A stretch of 9,699 nt of DNA from Akkermansia sp. (lineage in GTDB: Bacteria > Verrucomicrobiota > Verrucomicrobiia > Verrucomicrobiales > Akkermansiaceae). Under the pieces are notes generated by a model that was not told the DNA's origin, did not search any database, and was given only the letters and a program-made list of their open reading frames with translations. The DNA lies in contig JAFZGH010000026.1 in assembly GCA_017555465.1 (NCBI GenBank), positions 1-9,699 of the forward strand, read 5' to 3'. The translations under genes and the position numbers were made by a program. This document shows, piece after piece, positions 8,266 through 9,699 of the stretch; position 1 is the first letter of the stretch; every line of letters begins with the position of its first letter.

Positions 8266-8280
8266 CACTATATTATAGTG
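8266..8280. promoter_or_regulatory. 15-base palindrome, operator candidate between uvrC and the regulator gene
   Basis: CACTATA (8266-8272), a central T, and TATAGTG (8274-8280) form a perfect inverted repeat. It lies 34 bases upstream of the ATG of the putative ribbon-helix-helix regulator and ends where that gene's -35 would be. Small palindromes in this position are typical autoregulatory operators of ribbon-helix-helix proteins. Read on the minus strand it also contains a perfect TATAAT (8277 to 8272) directed towards uvrC. Confidence 0.4.
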
Positions 8281-8300
8281 AAGCAATCGCATAAGCGCGC

Positions 8301-8306
8301 TATGCT
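8301..8306 (+). promoter_or_regulatory. Possible -10 element of the AP2/RHH-like gene
   Basis: TATGCT lies 8 bases before the ATG at 8315 and is preceded by CGC, like the -10 regions of other genes here. A start near 8313 would leave a leader of about two bases. No clear -35 is present at the expected distance (around 8278-8283), where the palindrome at 8266-8280 ends, so use of this element may depend on a bound protein. Confidence 0.3.
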
Positions 8307-8314
8307 CAATTCGT

Positions 8315-8926
8315 ATGACATCACAACACATCACGAGATGCGACAAAGAATTCGGCGCCTTCAGTGGATGGCGTTTCTGCATCACCCGATTCAAACAACG
8401 CCTCGTGCGCTACTTCTCCGACCTCGAATACGGCAGCTCTGAAAACGCCCGCGCCGAAGCCGAAGCATTTCGTGAGCACACCTACAACCTGCTCGCCCAG
8501 AATCCCGGCAACGAAGCCGCCATTCTCCAGAAACTCAGCACCGAATACCGCCGCACACGCACCCTGCCGGCAGCCCTGCGGCGCTATGCCCCCAGCACCA
8601 CGCAGCGCAAGGCCATCACTTTCCGCATCACCCCGCAACTCAGCCGCGCACTGGAGCACTACAGCTCCTTCATGGGACTTGAAACCAGCTCCGTCATCCG
8701 CCTGGCGCTCTACAACTACTTTATCCACGTGGCAGCCCGCAGCGAGCGCCCCGGCCCCGCCGAGCTCCAGGAACACGTAGACGAACTGGAAGCACAGGCC
8801 ATGGCCCTCGGCCTCCCCGCCTTTGCCGAACTGATGACCAACGACATCAACACCGTCCCCTACCAGAACGAATACCCCATTCTGGAAGACATGGGGCTGA
8901 TGGCCGCGGAAGACGACGAAAACTGA
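8315..8926 (+). CDS. Putative DNA-binding regulator: AP2-like N-terminus plus ribbon-helix-helix domain (203 aa)
   Basis: Residues about 13-60 read FGAFSGWRFCITRF, then a strand ending in VRYFSDLEYG (31-40), then SSENARAEAEAFREHTYNLL (41-60). This strand-strand-strand plus Ala-rich helix pattern resembles AP2-type DNA-binding domains found in bacterial and phage proteins. A linker rich in Arg and Pro (about 76-98) leads to residues 99-137. There one strand (KAITFRI) is followed by a helix (PQLSRALEHYSSFMG) and a second helix (SSVIRLALYNYFI), the pattern of a ribbon-helix-helix (CopG/Arc-type) domain. The C-terminal tail (about 145-203) is acidic, ending EDMGLMAAEDDEN. There is no signal peptide or membrane segment, so it should be cytoplasmic. 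The gene is divergent from uvrC, and a palindrome lies in the shared promoter region, which suggests autoregulation. No SD is present. The gene is real with high confidence; the RHH reading is moderately safe and the AP2 reading is tentative. Confidence 0.8.
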   Translation: MTSQHITRCDKEFGAFSGWRFCITRFKQRLVRYFSDLEYGSSENARAEAEAFREHTYNLLAQNPGNEAAILQKLSTEYRRTRTLPAALRRYAPSTTQRKAITFRITPQLSRALEHYSSFMGLETSSVIRLALYNYFIHVAARSERPGPAELQEHVDELEAQAMALGLPAFAELMTNDINTVPYQNEYPILEDMGLMAAEDDEN

Positions 8927-8975
8927 TTTACCTCCCAATCAGAGACGGCAACGGATAATTCTACGTTTTCCACGT

Positions 8976-8999
8976 CTTTGCGCTTTCCAAAGCGCAAAG
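8976..8999. promoter_or_regulatory. Long palindrome overlapping the typA -35 element
   Basis: The perfect 11-base arms CTTTGCGCTTT (8976-8986) and AAAGCGCAAAG (8989-8999) are separated by CC. The predicted typA -35 (TTTCCA, 8984-8989) lies across its centre. As RNA from the upstream gene it would form a 10-bp hairpin with loop TCCA, but no T tract follows, so a terminator is less likely than an operator. Confidence 0.4.
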
Positions 9000-9012
9000 G
9001 ATGTGCTAGACT
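8984..9012 (+). promoter_or_regulatory. Predicted promoter of typA
   Basis: TTTCCA (8984-8989) is followed after 17 bases by TAGACT (9007-9012), with an extended -10 TGC at 9004-9006. Transcription should start near 9019, giving a leader of about 43 bases without an SD. Each hexamer matches only 4 of 6 consensus positions, so confidence is modest. Confidence 0.35.
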
Positions 9013-9038
9013 CTGCGGCGCAGCCGCAGCATGCGGCT
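9013..9038 (+). promoter_or_regulatory. Overlapping alternative hairpins at the start of the typA leader
   Basis: Three arms lie in a row: CTGCGGC (9013-9019), GCCGCAG (9023-9029) and TGCGGCT (9032-9038). The middle arm can pair with the first, or (as AGCCGCA, 9022-9028) with the third, each time as 7 bp with a 3-base loop. If transcription starts near 9019, only the second pairing exists in the mRNA and the transcript begins with a stem-loop. Confidence 0.35.
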
Positions 9039-9061
9039 ACGAATGGTGAATTTTATTGATT

Positions 9062-9699
9062 ATGAGTGACCCGAGCAAATTCCGCAATCTGGCTATTATT
9101 GCACATGTAGACCACGGTAAGACAACGCTGGTGGACCAGCTGCTTAAGGCTGGTGGTACATACCGCGAGAACCAGGAAGTGCAGGAGCGTGCAATGGATT
9201 CCATGGACCTGGAGCGCGAGAAGGGCATCACCATCAAAGCCAAGAATACATCTATTCACTGGAATGATTACACGATTAACATTGTGGATACCCCCGGGCA
9301 CGCGGATTTCGGTGCTGAAGTGGAGCGCGTGATGAAGATGGTGGACGGCGTGATTCTGGTGGTGGATGCTTACGAGGGCCCGCAGGCGCAGACGCGTTTT
9401 GTGCTGCGCAAGGCGCTGGAGGAAGGACTGCTGCCGATTGTGGTCATCAATAAGATTGACCGCCCGCATGCGGATGCCATGAAAGTGCATGACCAGGTGC
9501 TGGAGCTGCTGCTGGATCTGAATGCAACAGAGGAGCAGTTTGAGGCACCGTTTGTATACGGCTCTGCCCGCGATGGTTATTTCATGAACAGCCCTGAGGG
9601 TGAGGCTCCGGTGGATTGCTCGCCGCTGCTGCACCAGATTGTGAAGCACATTCCCGCCCCGAAGGATGCCGACCCGGATAAGCCGTTCAAGATGCTTAT
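9062..9699 (+). CDS. typA: Ribosome-associated GTPase TypA/BipA, N-terminal part
   Basis: TypA/BipA is a translational GTPase of the EF-G family that binds the 70S ribosome and assists 50S assembly, mainly under stress or cold. The window holds 212 codons of an expected roughly 600, cut by the right edge. The GTP-binding domain is complete in its motifs: G1 AHVDHGKTT at 14-22, G2 around EREKGITIKAKNTS (51-64), G3 DTPGH at 76-80, G4 NKID at 130-133, and G5 YGSARDG at 166-172. GITIKAKNTS and the VVINKIDRP context point to TypA rather than LepA, EF-G or peptide release factor 3. The start is the first in-frame ATG with the family N-terminus (MSDPSKFRNLAIIAHVDHGK). There is no SD. An upstream 8-codon frame (9043-9069) overlaps the start. 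Unlike all sequence to its left, its plus strand is G-rich. Confidence 0.93.
   Translation, partial: MSDPSKFRNLAIIAHVDHGKTTLVDQLLKAGGTYRENQEVQERAMDSMDLEREKGITIKAKNTSIHWNDYTINIVDTPGHADFGAEVERVMKMVDGVILVVDAYEGPQAQTRFVLRKALEEGLLPIVVINKIDRPHADAMKVHDQVLELLLDLNATEEQFEAPFVYGSARDGYFMNSPEGEAPVDCSPLLHQIVKHIPAPKDADPDKPFKML

Noticed and set aside
8321..8938. Open frame of 205 codons antisense to the AP2/RHH-like gene
   Set aside because: It is a mirror of the plus-strand gene. The plus frame has coherent DNA-binding patterns and a promoter-side palindrome, and the antisense product has neither.

Overview
The window looks like chromosomal DNA of a Verrucomicrobiota-type bacterium, possibly an Akkermansia relative. 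This is a weak inference: it rests on gene content, on exported proteins with secretin-N/STN-like folds, and on the near absence of Shine-Dalgarno (SD) sequences in front of good genes. No rRNA, tRNA, CRISPR array, transposase or phage module was found. Three genes are firmly identified (pgk, uvrC, typA/bipA). One is a probable clan GH-D (GH36-like) glycosidase, one is a probable DNA-binding regulator, and four are unrecognised small membrane or exported proteins.

Layout. 1-586 (minus): the start of a membrane-anchored protein running off the left edge, preceded by a 91-aa protein with two predicted membrane segments. 765-1964 (plus): phosphoglycerate kinase, followed by a strong intrinsic terminator. 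2130-4055 (plus): a cytoplasmic GH36-like alpha-galactosidase candidate, ending in a train of hairpins. 4156-6390 (minus): a two-gene unit for exported proteins, AT-richer than its surroundings. Its first gene carries two STN-like modules and its second is an internally duplicated protein. 6583-8136 (minus): uvrC. 8315-8926 (plus): a protein that joins an AP2-like segment to a ribbon-helix-helix segment, divergent from uvrC. 9062-9699 (plus): the 5' third of typA/bipA, cut by the right edge.

The housekeeping genes look independently transcribed, and only the exported pair (5059-6390, then 4156-5028) looks like a classical operon. Promoter-like elements can be read in front of seven genes. They share a [T/C]G[C/G]TA core at the -10 element. 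For uvrC, the STN-like gene and the 91-aa gene, the -10 sits so close to the ATG that the transcripts should be leaderless or nearly so. The most striking large-scale signal is an abrupt change of strand composition in the 8926-9062 gap. Left of it the plus strand is C-rich whatever the gene orientation; right of it the plus strand is G-rich. That is the direction of switch expected at a replication origin, or at the edge of an inversion.
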